NCBI GenBank assembly: GCA_045616445.1
Contig: JAZLGR010000021.1
Coordinates: 1-64,000 of the forward strand
Length of the DNA stretch: 64,000 bases
DNA from: Fimousia sp045616445
GTDB lineage: Bacteria > Bacillota > Clostridia > Lachnospirales > Lachnospiraceae
Direction of reading: 5' to 3'
Shown: one piece after another, positions 1 through 7,872 of the stretch
How the letters are laid out: each line of letters starts with the position of its first letter
Position numbering within the stretch: the first letter of the stretch is position 1
Program-made: the position numbers and the translations under genes
Notes under the pieces: generated by a model
Told to the model about the DNA's origin: nothing
Database searches by the model: none
Seen by the model: the letters and a program-made list of their open reading frames with translations, nothing else

Positions 1-45
1 CATTTCTTCATAATGATCTCGAAAGATTTCCTGTAATACATTCAT
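1..45 (-). CDS. Start of a transposase-like gene, truncated by the window edge
   Basis: Fifteen codons run off the left edge from an ATG at 45, giving a peptide that begins MNVLQEIFRDHYEE. I recognise this N-terminus from memory as the start of zinc-binding-domain transposases (IS91-like, Y2 type) common in Lachnospiraceae, but 15 residues are too few for proof. The gene lies in the same direction as, and downstream of, the L,D-transpeptidase and a strong terminator, so it is probably an independent unit. If correct, it marks an insertion boundary close to position 1-160. Confidence 0.45.
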   Translation of the reverse strand, partial: MNVLQEIFRDHYEEM

Positions 46-80
46 ATGATTATTATGAAGGAAAACGAAGCAAAAAGAAA

Positions 81-110
81 CCCCACCCCTCAAAGAATGA
101 GGGGCAGGGG
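81..110 (-). terminator. Rho-independent terminator
   Basis: CCCC-A-CCCCTCA (81-92) pairs with TGAGGGG-CA-GGGG (98-110) around a 5-nt loop. On the minus strand it is followed by TTTCTTTTT. It would end transcription of the L,D-transpeptidase/small-ORF unit before the transposase start. It could also be the end hairpin of the mobile element. Confidence 0.7.
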
Positions 111-117
111 AGTTGAG

Positions 118-139
118 AGTGTGCGAAGCACACTTTTTT
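118..139 (+). terminator. Short GC hairpin with T-run
   Basis: AGTGTGC (118-124), GAA loop, GCACACT (128-134), then a T-run. This is a plus-strand terminator shape. There is no clear plus-strand gene before it in the window, so it may end a transcript entering from the left or be part of an element end. Confidence 0.5.
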
Positions 140-156
140 ATGAAAATATGAATATA

Positions 157-273
157 TTAGCGTGGCCAGCGGCTGACTGGATCCATCAGCGGTTCAAATG
201 GTATAATCCACGCCTTTTTTGGTGATGCGTTCACGCTTCCATGTGGAAGGAAGGGAAGGTTGGAAATATTCAT
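157..273 (-). CDS. Possible 38-aa small protein
   Basis: An ATG at 273 is preceded on the minus strand by AAAGGAG at a 5-nt spacing and opens 38 codons ending TAA at 157-159. The peptide starts MNISNLPFLPHGSVNASPKK and is rich in Pro and Trp. It begins 26 nt after the stop of the L,D-transpeptidase and is followed by the strong terminator at 81-110, so it would be the last cistron of that transcript. It has no signal peptide or motif that I recognise. It may be a genuine micro-protein or a leader belonging to the neighbouring transposase element. Confidence 0.4.
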   Translation of the reverse strand: MNISNLPFLPHGSVNASPKKAWIIPFEPLMDPVSRWPR

Positions 274-299
274 GTGAACTCCTTTGAATTCATGGTCAA

Positions 300-1727
300 T
301 TAGTAGTAGCAAACAACTGGTGTGCCTTCATGCACGCCTTCGTAGGAGCCGCCACCGTAGTAGAGTGCCTTTGCTACAGAAGATGGAAGGTTGACGCATC
401 CATGGCTTCCGTTTGTTTTGAAGATGTTTCCGCCAAATGCACCTCTCCAGTAAGCATCGTGAAGACCGATTCCCATGTTAAATGCCATCCAGTAATGTAC
501 CAGTGTGTGGTATTCATTACGAGATCCGGTAAGAACACGGTCGCGCTGCTTGAAGTATACATAATAGCAGCCACTTGGTGTGCGTCGGTCAGCACTGGAG
601 TAAAGGCCGGTAACGACATTGGAAGTTAATACAACTTTGCCTTTATAGTGGTAGTAGAGCTTCTGTTTGCTCATATTTACTTCAACAAATGTATCACCTA
701 AACCACCATTCTCTGTGGTTTTCTGATAACCAGAAATGTTGGCTTTTTTGATACCGGTTTCCTTATTGGCAATTGCCTTTAACAGGGATTTGATTTCGTC
801 TTCAGAGTGAAGGGTACTTCCGTAATTACCGCCGCCAACGGTTCTCATGGAACCATCACCGGATTTGAAGGTTCTGCGTCGACCAACAGTATCCATGGCA
901 GGTTCTAACTTGCCTTTGACAAACTCTCTGACATTCTTTTCAAATACCTTTTTGGATCTTACATAATCTTTTTTCTCTTCGTCATACTTGAGCCATTTGA
1001 TGAGTTCAGAGCCATCGATTGTAAAATCACCATCGATTGTTTTATAAGTTAAATTGCAGGCACAATGTTCATTGGCAGCTGCAAGAAGTTTTCCAAGCTT
1101 TTCATCGGTGGCATAGACATTCGGTGATACATAGCCTTCGCCATCTTTTAATGTGACATTCTCATTCTGGGTCAGTAATGCTTCTTCGGCGATGTTGAAT
1201 AACTTTTCATCATCGATCACTGTTCCTAGAACTTCTTTTTCGATGTAGAATTCATTCTTATCTTTGTCATATTCTACTTTTGCATCAATTGCTTTCTTTT
1301 CATATTTTTTGGAATTGTGCTTTAAGTGTTTGACTGCATAATCAATGTCCTTTTTGGAGTCGTCGGATAAGATATTGACGCTGTATTCTTCGCCGTCTTC
1401 CATATAATATTTAGGCCAGAGATATGCACGCTGCTTAGAGAGTACGCCGCGAAGCTCTTTCTCTGTTTCTAACTGGTTTAAGGTCAGTTCCATCTCAGAA
1501 CCAACGATGGTTTCTTTCTCTCCGTCCGCAAAGGTAAATGTTACCTGGCTGCAATCTAAGCGCTTCTGCAGGCTGTCAGAAACTTCTGTGACATTCTTTT
1601 CGGATACGTCAATGCCTAAGATTTTCGTGTTATGCATATAGTGGGAATAGAAATAACCACATCCCACTCCATAGGCAATCAGTATCAGGGCCAATAATAC
1701 AAACAATACTTTTGATAATGTTTTCAT
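300..1727 (-). CDS. L,D-transpeptidase (YkuD family) with membrane anchor
   Basis: Crosslinks or modifies peptidoglycan by L,D-transpeptidation outside the membrane. Residues 5-28 form one N-terminal membrane segment. Residues ~30-260 look like the PG-binding-4/VanW-like repeats typical of clostridial enzymes. The C-terminal ~130 residues carry the YkuD fold with the catalytic block GSHGCVNLP, the nucleophile being Cys444, and an upstream His in IGLHDAYW. The 475-aa length fits the clostridial class, which is longer than B. subtilis YkuD. A start at 1727 puts the hydrophobic anchor at the very N-terminus and has AAAGGA just upstream. The neighbours are hypotheticals and give no further clue. 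Confidence 0.9.
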   Translation of the reverse strand: MKTLSKVLFVLLALILIAYGVGCGYFYSHYMHNTKILGIDVSEKNVTEVSDSLQKRLDCSQVTFTFADGEKETIVGSEMELTLNQLETEKELRGVLSKQRAYLWPKYYMEDGEEYSVNILSDDSKKDIDYAVKHLKHNSKKYEKKAIDAKVEYDKDKNEFYIEKEVLGTVIDDEKLFNIAEEALLTQNENVTLKDGEGYVSPNVYATDEKLGKLLAAANEHCACNLTYKTIDGDFTIDGSELIKWLKYDEEKKDYVRSKKVFEKNVREFVKGKLEPAMDTVGRRRTFKSGDGSMRTVGGGNYGSTLHSEDEIKSLLKAIANKETGIKKANISGYQKTTENGGLGDTFVEVNMSKQKLYYHYKGKVVLTSNVVTGLYSSADRRTPSGCYYVYFKQRDRVLTGSRNEYHTLVHYWMAFNMGIGLHDAYWRGAFGGNIFKTNGSHGCVNLPSSVAKALYYGGGSYEGVHEGTPVVCYY

Positions 1728-1757
1728 ATACGATATCCTTTCTATAACTATTTACTT

Positions 1758-2000
1758 TTATCCTCTAATACGACGTATAATCTTGTCGTAATTTTCTCTC
1801 TGATGAGGGAATGTGCATGCAGAACAATCCTTGATTCCATCTTTCGTGTGGGTAAAATTCCCTCCGCACTGTTCTCCCTGATGATAGAGTGGGCAGTAGC
1901 AGAACAGACAGTTGAAGTTGTCTGGATTACCGCTTTTGTGGCAGGGATAGAATTCGCAGTCCCTGTTGCTGAAAAAAGAATAATTTTTTGTTTCTTTCAT
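1758..2000 (-). CDS. Cysteine-rich small domain protein
   Basis: An 80-aa protein with nine Cys arranged as CEFYPCHK, CLFCYCPLY, QCGGNF and DCSACTFPH. This matches the 'cysteine-rich small domain' family (Pfam PF04071 as I remember it), a probable metal-binding mini-protein common in Clostridia and Archaea and sometimes found near cobalamin genes. Its biochemical role is unknown. No corrinoid genes are adjacent here; a Ni/Co ECF transporter lies 55 kb away. It is transcribed away from the next gene across a palindromic spacer. Confidence 0.8.
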   Translation of the reverse strand: MKETKNYSFFSNRDCEFYPCHKSGNPDNFNCLFCYCPLYHQGEQCGGNFTHTKDGIKDCSACTFPHQRENYDKIIRRIRG

Positions 2001-2025
2001 ACTTTATAACCTCTTTGTGTTATGA

Positions 2026-2057
2026 TTAACGTGAGTGTATATCACACACTTCGTTAA
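2026..2057. promoter_or_regulatory. Imperfect 32-bp palindrome in a divergent promoter region
   Basis: TTAACGTGAGTGT and ACACACTTCGTTAA are near mirror images (outer TTAACG/CGTTAA perfect) around ATATC. The palindrome lies between the divergently read Cys-rich protein and the 75-aa protein, where one operator could serve both. The binding protein is unknown. Confidence 0.45.
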
Positions 2058-2106
2058 TTATAGCATAGAACAATAGGTAAATTGAAATAGAAAAGGAGAA
2101 ATTATC

Positions 2107-2334
2107 ATGTTTTTTCACGAAGATTACACATTTGAAAATCTGAGAGAGCGTTCTGTGGAACAGTGGCTTGGCGATATTGAAGGACACGAAGATCTGTTGG
2201 TTCGCGGAGGTGTAAAGGTTACGAGAGAATATATCGAGGATTTGAAAAAACAGATTGAAAATCTCAAGCGAAGCAATGCATTAAAGGACCAGTTTCTGAA
2301 GCAGTTAAAGATGAAACAGGTTTCAGAACAGTAA
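2107..2334 (+). CDS. Small hypothetical coiled-coil protein
   Basis: 75 aa, acidic and basic mix, no membrane segment. Residues ~40-70 (YIEDLKKQIENLKRSNALKD) have the heptad look of a short coiled coil. An AAAGGAG site precedes the ATG at good spacing. I do not recognise a family. The spacing to the next gene (184 nt with its own promoter) says it is monocistronic. Confidence 0.65.
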   Translation: MFFHEDYTFENLRERSVEQWLGDIEGHEDLLVRGGVKVTREYIEDLKKQIENLKRSNALKDQFLKQLKMKQVSEQ

Positions 2335-2374
2335 TCCACGACTGGGCTTTAGAAAAAATTAATAAATTCCATAA

Positions 2375-2403
2375 TTGACATAAATATATAATTCCATTAC
2401 TAT
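2375..2403 (+). promoter_or_regulatory. Sigma-A promoter of the 255-aa hypothetical gene
   Basis: TTGACA (2375-2380), 17 nt, TACTAT (2398-2403). It is followed at once by an inverted repeat (2406-2422). Confidence 0.65.
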
Positions 2404-2405
2404 AA

Positions 2406-2422
2406 ATGTAAGAAATTTACAT
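2406..2422. promoter_or_regulatory. Inverted repeat at the transcription start
   Basis: ATGTAA-GAAAT-TTACAT is a perfect 6-bp inverted repeat just after the -10 box. This is the position of a repressor operator. The regulator is unknown. Confidence 0.45.
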
Positions 2423-2518
2423 AATAAAGAAAGGGAGTCTTCAAGAGGGAGTAATATGTAATTTCTCATACCAGGAGTATATGGATTCGTATATTTGTGA
2501 AGATAAGGAGTTTAGCAT

Positions 2519-3286
2519 ATGAAGATTGATCAGGAAAAATTAAAAGTTGCAACAGTGTACGTAAACCGCATGGCAGAGGGGAAGAATCCGGTGTATAATA
2601 CAGCAACCAAGCCGGAGGATGTATTGAATAATCCAAATATTATTCGCTGCATGTATTTTATCCGCGATGTGTTATATGCAGTGGCAGAACAAGGTGGCGA
2701 GATTGGTTCACAGGAGGAAGCGAAAGCACCTGAACCAAGTAAACACTATCCATTTGAAGTATTGGAGGGCTTTGTCTATAAAGAAGATCTCTCCATCACA
2801 CATTTTCTCAATCAGCTACTGGCGATGGCCAATGATCCTATGGTTCGTCCATTGACTTATTATCCAATTATCGCGTGGTTTAAAGATCACGGCTATCTGG
2901 AGGATCAGGTAACAGCAACAGGGCAGAAGGTGTCTGCGCCAACCAGACTTGGAAAATCCATGGGCATTTACCAGGAGCACCGCAAAAATTTCCATGGTGA
3001 AGAGTACGATGTGGTCATGTACGGAAAAGTGATTCAGGAGTTTATGGCCAAGAACCTGAAGGCGATTATCCTTGGAAAAGAGATTCCACTTCCAGTCACA
3101 AAGGGTATGCCGGTTCAGAGTGAAGATAAGTCTTCGAAAGAGATTATGGAAGAGGAACATACAGAATCCATGGGAGCTGTTGAAGCTGCTGAAACAGAAA
3201 TTTTGGATATGGCAGAAAAGAAAAGCTCCGAAGCAGAGGACGACATCATCGAAGAAGAGATTATGGTTCCACCAGTAACAGCATAA
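2519..3286 (+). CDS. Conserved hypothetical protein, acidic tail
   Basis: 255 aa with a clean AAGGAG site 8 nt before the ATG. Residues 1-~190 look globular and alpha-helical, with no signal peptide or membrane segment. The last ~50 residues are strongly acidic (runs of Glu and Asp) and probably disordered. I recognise no domain. It is transcribed alone from the promoter at 2375 and ends at the terminator at 3306. The cytoplasmic, acidic-tailed layout could suit a protein- or nucleic-acid-binding accessory factor, but that is a guess. Confidence 0.7.
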   Translation: MKIDQEKLKVATVYVNRMAEGKNPVYNTATKPEDVLNNPNIIRCMYFIRDVLYAVAEQGGEIGSQEEAKAPEPSKHYPFEVLEGFVYKEDLSITHFLNQLLAMANDPMVRPLTYYPIIAWFKDHGYLEDQVTATGQKVSAPTRLGKSMGIYQEHRKNFHGEEYDVVMYGKVIQEFMAKNLKAIILGKEIPLPVTKGMPVQSEDKSSKEIMEEEHTESMGAVEAAETEILDMAEKKSSEAEDDIIEEEIMVPPVTA

Positions 3287-3305
3287 ATATGTACGATTAA
3301 TAATG

Positions 3306-3339
3306 ACTCACCAGATTAGTGAAAATCTGGTGAGTTTTG
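3306..3339 (+). terminator. Rho-independent terminator
   Basis: ACTCACCAGATT (3306-3317) pairs with AATCTGGTGAGT (3324-3335), followed by TTTTG. It ends the 255-aa hypothetical gene. Confidence 0.85.
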
Positions 3340-3386
3340 CTTTGCGACCGCGTTCGACGCAGATGTCTTGTGGACAAGACATCATC

Positions 3387-3899
3387 CTATTTTCCAAGGA
3401 AGTGGCTGTCGATTCCGACAGGCATCTGATAGGCGTAGCCACGATGAATCATGGAGAAGAGCTTAAAGCTCATCAATTCCGGTGTGGCATAGAGAGAACT
3501 ACAGATAGAGAAATAATCGAGATCTTCCTTCTGGGAAAGGGTGGCAACATCCTGATCAGCAAGAAGCAGATCTGCAGCAAAAAGGTTGGCCTCATATTCT
3601 GTGTTGTCCTTCATATTGTAGAGAACATCCTCCTTCATGGGTGCCATCTTAAGCTTGCTGCGATGCAGCATGATATGGCCTAGTTCATGGGCAGCAACAA
3701 TTCTCTGCTCTTCCGGAGAAAGAAAGCTGCTTAGCATGACATAGACAGTCTGACAGCTTGAAAAACAGTAGCCCTTCAGATTCTTATAGCGAGATGTCTC
3801 CTGAACAACCACATTCAGGCCTGCAAGAATCTCAAAGGGATCCCTGGTATCAAAGCGTCGGACCAGTTTTTCTACTTTCTGATAAATAGCATCGTTCAA
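3387..3899 (-). CDS. ImmA/IrrE-family metallo-endopeptidase
   Basis: 170 aa with the zinc-protease motif HELGH at residues 71-75 and a downstream acidic helix (NTEYEANLFAADLL) supplying the third ligand. Family members (ImmA of ICEBs1, IrrE/PprI of Deinococcus) cleave a partner XRE repressor in response to DNA damage or other signals. The gene starts 12 nt after the stop of an XRE regulator, the standard repressor-protease pair. The pair is divergent from a Y-family polymerase, which suggests the polymerase is the regulated target. Cleavage of the partner is inferred, not seen. Confidence 0.9.
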   Translation of the reverse strand: MNDAIYQKVEKLVRRFDTRDPFEILAGLNVVVQETSRYKNLKGYCFSSCQTVYVMLSSFLSPEEQRIVAAHELGHIMLHRSKLKMAPMKEDVLYNMKDNTEYEANLFAADLLLADQDVATLSQKEDLDYFSICSSLYATPELMSFKLFSMIHRGYAYQMPVGIDSHFLGK

Positions 3900-3911
3900 A
3901 TGATCACCTGC

Positions 3912-4325
3912 TTATTCTTCGTTGTTACGGTACTTCTTAGGGGTAAACTTCTTCGCACGCTTCTTGGAGTCGAGATAGAGTATCTGAATCTCGTCCATAA
4001 AGGCAGTTTTATCCTCGTCGGATAAGTCACCCCCAGCAAACATGGCTGCAGCCTGTTCAAGGATGATCTGCGCCTGTTTTGCTCCTCGAGGGCCATACTC
4101 TTCGGTTGTCTGTGTGATAAATGCTGCATTCTCTGTAAGGAGATAATCGGTATCACAACCGAAAAAATCTGCCAGTTTTCCATAAAGCTCACGCTGTTTT
4201 GGGAATCGGTTTTCGTTCTCCCAGCCTCGGATGGTTCGCAGAGAAACGCCGATGGCACGGCCAAGGTCTGCCTGGGAAATGTTACGTTCTTTTCTTAATT
4301 CTTTAATCTTTTCGCCGAAAGTCAT
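3912..4325 (-). CDS. XRE-family repressor (ImmR/DdrO-like)
   Basis: 137 aa. Residues ~5-60 are a Cro/C1 helix-turn-helix (ISQADLGRAIGVSLRTIRGWEN). The rest is a charged helical tail ending KKRAKKFTPKKYRNNEE, where ImmA-type proteases usually cut. It is the first gene of a two-gene unit with the metalloprotease and faces a Y-family polymerase. The spacer holds several copies of TTGCCT, some as inverted repeats, which are candidate binding sites for this protein. Its own promoter region overlaps the perfect copy at 4382-4396, implying autoregulation. Confidence 0.88.
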   Translation of the reverse strand: MTFGEKIKELRKERNISQADLGRAIGVSLRTIRGWENENRFPKQRELYGKLADFFGCDTDYLLTENAAFITQTTEEYGPRGAKQAQIILEQAAAMFAGGDLSDEDKTAFMDEIQILYLDSKKRAKKFTPKKYRNNEE

Positions 4326-4381
4326 GGGAATACCTTTCTATATGTAATCGTTGTTGTTGCATGTGTTGTTGTATGGATATG

Positions 4382-4494
4382 GGCAAATAAATTGCCTGTT
4401 ATTTCAAAACTATCTTGACAAGGGAAAATGTATTGCCTATAATGGGAAACACAAAAGGAAACTTACTTGCCTATTATACTACATGAAGTTGCCT
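4382..4494. promoter_or_regulatory. Repeated GGCAA-N5-TTGCC operators
   Basis: A perfect inverted repeat GGCAA-ATAAA-TTGCC lies at 4382-4396. Degenerate copies are GGGAA-AATGTA-TTGCC (4422-4437) and GGAAA-CTTAC-TTGCC (4457-4471), and a half-site TTGCCT is at 4489. One copy fills the -35/-10 spacer of the polymerase promoter and another lies just downstream of the -10. This arrangement fits repression by the divergent XRE protein. Confidence 0.65.
4415..4443 (+). promoter_or_regulatory. Consensus promoter of the Y-family polymerase gene
   Basis: TTGACA (4415-4420), exactly 17 nt, TATAAT (4438-4443). A perfect consensus promoter in front of an error-prone polymerase implies that tight repression is needed, consistent with the overlapping operators. 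Confidence 0.85.
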
Positions 4495-4522
4495 CTTTTG
4501 TCAACGGAAAGAAGGTGAAACC

Positions 4523-5800
4523 ATGAAAAGAGAAGATGAAAGTACCTGTATCTGTATCGATTTAAAGTCTTTCTATGCGTCAGTAGAATGTGTGGAACGG
4601 GGGCTGGATCCATTTGTCACGAATCTGGTTGTGGCAGACCCGGAACGATCCAAATCCACCATCTGTCTGGCAATTACACCGGCCATGAAGAGCCTTGGCA
4701 TAAAGAATCGATGCCGTGTACATGAGATCCCGGAAAGTGTGGAATATATTACCGCTGTTCCAAGGATGCAGCTCTATATCGACTATTCAGCCTGGATCTA
4801 CAGTATATATTTGAAGTTTGTGGCGCCGGAGGATATCCATGTTTACAGTATTGATGAATGTTTTATCGATGTTTCGAAATACCTGCGCTTATATAAGAAG
4901 AGTGCCAGGGAGATTGCCTCTCTCATGATGGAGGCTGTATATCGGGAAACCGGCATTACTGCGACAGCCGGTGTGGGAACCAATCTGTATCTGGCGAAGG
5001 TAGCCATGGATATTGTAGCAAAGCATGTGGATGACCACATTGCAGTGTTGGATGAGATTTCCTTCCGGGAGAAGCTGTGGAATCACAAACCATTATCAGA
5101 TTTCTGGGGGATTGGCGGCAGAACCCAGCGCAAGCTTGCCCAGTATGGCATGAACACCATGGGAGATATTGCAATGGCATCTCTCACATTGGAAAACTGG
5201 TTTTTTAAAATGTTTGGCGTGGACGCTGAGCTGATGCTGGATCATGCATGGGGCTATGAACCTTGTCGCATGGAAGATATTAAGAATTACCGATCGAAGA
5301 TGCACAGCCTGTCTTCCGGACAGGTTCTGATGCGCAATTATGAATATGAAGAAGGAAGAGTGATTGTAAAGGAGATGACGGATGCACTGGTTCTGGATTT
5401 GGTAAGGAAGGGTGTGACAACAGACTCCCTGTCCCTCTGGATTTCCTATGACCACAAGACAGGGCATCCAGGTTCCGGCGGCACCGTAAACCTTGGCTAT
5501 GGAACGAACAGTTCGGAGAAGATTATTAAGGCAATTGATGAGTTATATACGAAGATTACAAACCCTTATTTTGGAATACGAAGGGTGAATATTACAGCCA
5601 ACCGGATTGTTTCAGAGGGCTACAGACAGTTTGATCTGTTCAGCAGTCCGGAGAGACAGACAAAAGAACGAAGCCTGCAGAATTCCATTCTGGAGGTAAG
5701 AAAAAAATATGGAAAGAATGCATTGCTGCGGTGTGCGAATCTGTTGGAGTGTTCCACCTATATTGAACGGAATAACCAGATTGGCGGTCACCGGGCATAA
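4523..5800 (+). CDS. Y-family DNA polymerase (UmuC/DinB-like, translesion)
   Basis: 425 aa. The catalytic carboxylates are visible in IDLKSFYASVE (residues ~10-20) and YSIDECFIDV (~110-120). Helix-hairpin-helix/thumb and little-finger regions follow. A beta-clamp-binding motif, QFDLF, sits near residue 370. This is the UmuC/ImpB/MucB type that copies damaged DNA with low fidelity. The next gene, 10 nt downstream, is a YolD-like small protein. That pairing resembles the UvrX-YolD pairs of Bacillus phage and conjugative elements. No LexA-type box (GAAC-N4-GTTC) is visible upstream; control is probably through the XRE/ImmA pair. Confidence 0.92.
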   Translation: MKREDESTCICIDLKSFYASVECVERGLDPFVTNLVVADPERSKSTICLAITPAMKSLGIKNRCRVHEIPESVEYITAVPRMQLYIDYSAWIYSIYLKFVAPEDIHVYSIDECFIDVSKYLRLYKKSAREIASLMMEAVYRETGITATAGVGTNLYLAKVAMDIVAKHVDDHIAVLDEISFREKLWNHKPLSDFWGIGGRTQRKLAQYGMNTMGDIAMASLTLENWFFKMFGVDAELMLDHAWGYEPCRMEDIKNYRSKMHSLSSGQVLMRNYEYEEGRVIVKEMTDALVLDLVRKGVTTDSLSLWISYDHKTGHPGSGGTVNLGYGTNSSEKIIKAIDELYTKITNPYFGIRRVNITANRIVSEGYRQFDLFSSPERQTKERSLQNSILEVRKKYGKNALLRCANLLECSTYIERNNQIGGHRA

Positions 5801-5810
5801 GGAGTAGGAT

Positions 5811-6044
5811 ATGATGGAGTATAAGAAGAAATTAAGAGAATATGAAGAACTGGTTTACAGGCCGAGACCGATTTATCATCACCATAGAATGGAGACTGCC
5901 CACAGAGCGAAACAATTTGCACCCTTTGCGGCACTACGAGGCTTTGAAACAGCAGTGGGAAGTAAGGATGGCACCTTTTGGCAGATGGAATTACTGGAAC
6001 ATCCACTGGAGGAGCTGGAATCAGTATATGTGGAGGAAGCATAA
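5811..6044 (+). CDS. YolD-like small protein, polymerase partner
   Basis: 77 aa, co-transcribed with the polymerase (10-nt gap, GGAG ahead of the ATG). The core HRAKQFAPFAALRGFE resembles the conserved block of YolD-like proteins, which accompany Y-family polymerases in Firmicutes and are thought to replace UmuD. The function is inferred from position and this motif only. Confidence 0.65.
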   Translation: MMEYKKKLREYEELVYRPRPIYHHHRMETAHRAKQFAPFAALRGFETAVGSKDGTFWQMELLEHPLEELESVYVEEA

Positions 6045-6097
6045 AATATCTTAAGGGTCCGGCAAAGCGGACCGCAGAAGATCATATTAGATTTGAT

Positions 6098-6865
6098 TTA
6101 GATAATGTGGAAGTGTCTTAATGCATGAAGGATACCGCCGTCATCAGAATTTTTGGTAACATAATCGGCAGCAGCCTTTACCGCTTCGGAACCATTCCCC
6201 ATGGCAACACCGATGTGAGCGAATTCGATCATATCCTGATCATTTCCGCTATCTCCAAAGGCCATGGTCTCGCTGATATCGATACCAAAATGTTCGCACA
6301 TTTTTTCGATTCCCTTGGTTTTTCCGCCATCGGCAGGGATGATATCCACCCCAATTTCATTCCAACGGACAAACCGGCAGTTTGGAAGATTACTGATCAG
6401 GGCGCTGGCCTCCTCATCATTGACGTAGGCACTGACCTGATAGATTGGATTGCCTTTATATTCAGATACTTCCAAAGGAGGGAAGTTTAACTTGTCACGG
6501 AACTTCTGTGCGCGTCCATTGGAAGTGTTGGTATATTTATGTTCAAACTCTGTCATTACAAGAGAGACCTCACGTTGATTGAAGAGCTCTACCAGAGCGT
6601 CGATATCTTTGCTTAAATCATATTCATAGATAATATTGAGGTTTTGATCTACACAGGCCTGTCCATTCAGAATGACGTAACCATCAAAATCAAGATTTTC
6701 ACGGGTTACGATATTCAGATCCGGAAGATAACGTCCAGTTGCAACAAAGATGCGAATTCCTTTTTCCTTTAACAGGCGAAGAGCGAGACGGGTATCTTCA
6801 GGAATGATTGTTGTGCCAAAAGCGGTTAAAGTACCATCAATATCAAAAAATACTGCTTTTATCAT
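6098..6865 (-). CDS. HAD-superfamily phosphatase, Cof type
   Basis: 255 aa. Motif I is FFDIDGTLT (Asp8 nucleophile, Asp10). Motif IV is FGDSGNDQDM, preceded by a lysine in the GGKTKG region. A Cof-type (IIB) cap is inserted around residues 85-185. Such enzymes dephosphorylate sugar phosphates or flavin/nucleotide intermediates; the substrate cannot be read from sequence. It is convergent with the polymerase operon and divergent from the aldo/keto reductase. Confidence 0.9.
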   Translation of the reverse strand: MIKAVFFDIDGTLTAFGTTIIPEDTRLALRLLKEKGIRIFVATGRYLPDLNIVTRENLDFDGYVILNGQACVDQNLNIIYEYDLSKDIDALVELFNQREVSLVMTEFEHKYTNTSNGRAQKFRDKLNFPPLEVSEYKGNPIYQVSAYVNDEEASALISNLPNCRFVRWNEIGVDIIPADGGKTKGIEKMCEHFGIDISETMAFGDSGNDQDMIEFAHIGVAMGNGSEAVKAAADYVTKNSDDGGILHALRHFHII

Positions 6866-6891
6866 AATTCATTCGTCCTTTCCTATTCATA

Positions 6892-6963
6892 ATACAATAA
6901 TAATTCTGTCAAAACAAGAAAGCGGTAATAGAATCGCATATATTGTTATGATACAATAATAAT
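6892..6963. repeat. 13-bp direct repeats and inverted repeat in the AKR upstream region
   Basis: ATACAATAATAAT occurs at 6892-6904 and again at 6951-6963. The second copy overlaps TATTGT-TATGAT-ACAATA (6941-6958), a 6-bp inverted repeat. A further imperfect repeat, GTCGCTTG/CAAGTGAC, lies at 6964-6987. These sit between the divergent HAD and aldo/keto reductase genes and may be operators. No regulator gene is nearby. Confidence 0.35.
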
Positions 6964-7038
6964 GTCGCTTGGGTCATTTCAAGTGACGATTTAGAATCAG
7001 GATGAATATAGTATTGATATATAAAGGAGAAGAACAGG

Positions 7039-7851
7039 ATGAATACAGTTTTGGCAAATGGAATGAGCATTCCAAAGATTGGACTTGGCGTATGGGGTAC
7101 CAACGGCGAAGAAGCAGCACATGCAGTGGAATGTGCATTAAAGTGTGGGTATCGCCATATTGATACAGCCGCATTTTATAAGAATGAAGAGCAGGTTGCA
7201 GAAGGCATCAGAAGAAGTGGTGTGGCAAGAGAAGACATCGTAATTGCAACAAAGGTATGGTTCGATGACATGATCGATGAAGCAAGTGTCCGTAAAGCAT
7301 GTCAGCAGAGCTTAGAGAAATTAGAAACAGATTATATTGATTTATATATTCTTCATTGGCCACTGAATAACTATGTGGAAAGCTGGAAAGCATTAGAAAA
7401 GCTTTATGAAGAAGGCAAAGTAAGAGCCATTGGTGTCAGCAACTTCCAGAGGCATCATATGGAAGAACTGTTGAAGGCTGCAAAGATCAAACCGATGGTG
7501 AATCAGATTGAGATCCACCCTACTTTTGGGCAGACGGAGCTAGTAGAATATTGTCAGGAGAAAGGAATCATGGTAGAAGCATGGGGACCTCTTGGCAAGG
7601 GTGCAGATCTGACCAACGAAGCAATTGGAACAATTGCAGACAAATATGAGAAAACTCCGGCACAGATTATTTTAAGATGGCATCTTCAGAGAGATACCCT
7701 GATTATTCCAAAATCTGTGACAGAATCCAGAATTATTTCAAACAGAGATATCTTTGATTTTGAGCTGACAGAGGAAGACATGGCAGTGATTACTGCGCAG
7801 GAAACCCATAAAACCAACCGTGGCTATATGGAAGACTATACATGGGAATAA
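7039..7851 (+). CDS. Aldo/keto reductase (AKR5-like)
   Basis: 270 aa, with AAGGAG 10 nt before the ATG. The AKR signatures are present: GYRHIDTAAFYKNEEQVAEGIR with the Asp-Tyr pair, the active-site stretch DLYILHWP, and the NADPH-binding loop IPKSVTESRI. These enzymes reduce aldehydes and ketones (methylglyoxal and similar) with NADPH. It precedes a GH13 glucosidase by 21 nt, so the two are likely co-transcribed. The substrate is undetermined. Confidence 0.92.
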   Translation: MNTVLANGMSIPKIGLGVWGTNGEEAAHAVECALKCGYRHIDTAAFYKNEEQVAEGIRRSGVAREDIVIATKVWFDDMIDEASVRKACQQSLEKLETDYIDLYILHWPLNNYVESWKALEKLYEEGKVRAIGVSNFQRHHMEELLKAAKIKPMVNQIEIHPTFGQTELVEYCQEKGIMVEAWGPLGKGADLTNEAIGTIADKYEKTPAQIILRWHLQRDTLIIPKSVTESRIISNRDIFDFELTEEDMAVITAQETHKTNRGYMEDYTWE

Positions 7852-7872
7852 GGATTAGAGGAGATATAAACT

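Noticed and set aside
4326..4522. LexA (SOS) box in front of the Y-family polymerase
   Set aside because: No GAAC-N4-GTTC-like palindrome is visible; the repeated element is TTGCCT instead.
6056..6073. Terminator after the YolD-like gene
   Set aside because: GGTCCG-GCAAAG-CGGACC forms a hairpin but lacks a T-run on either strand, so termination is doubtful.
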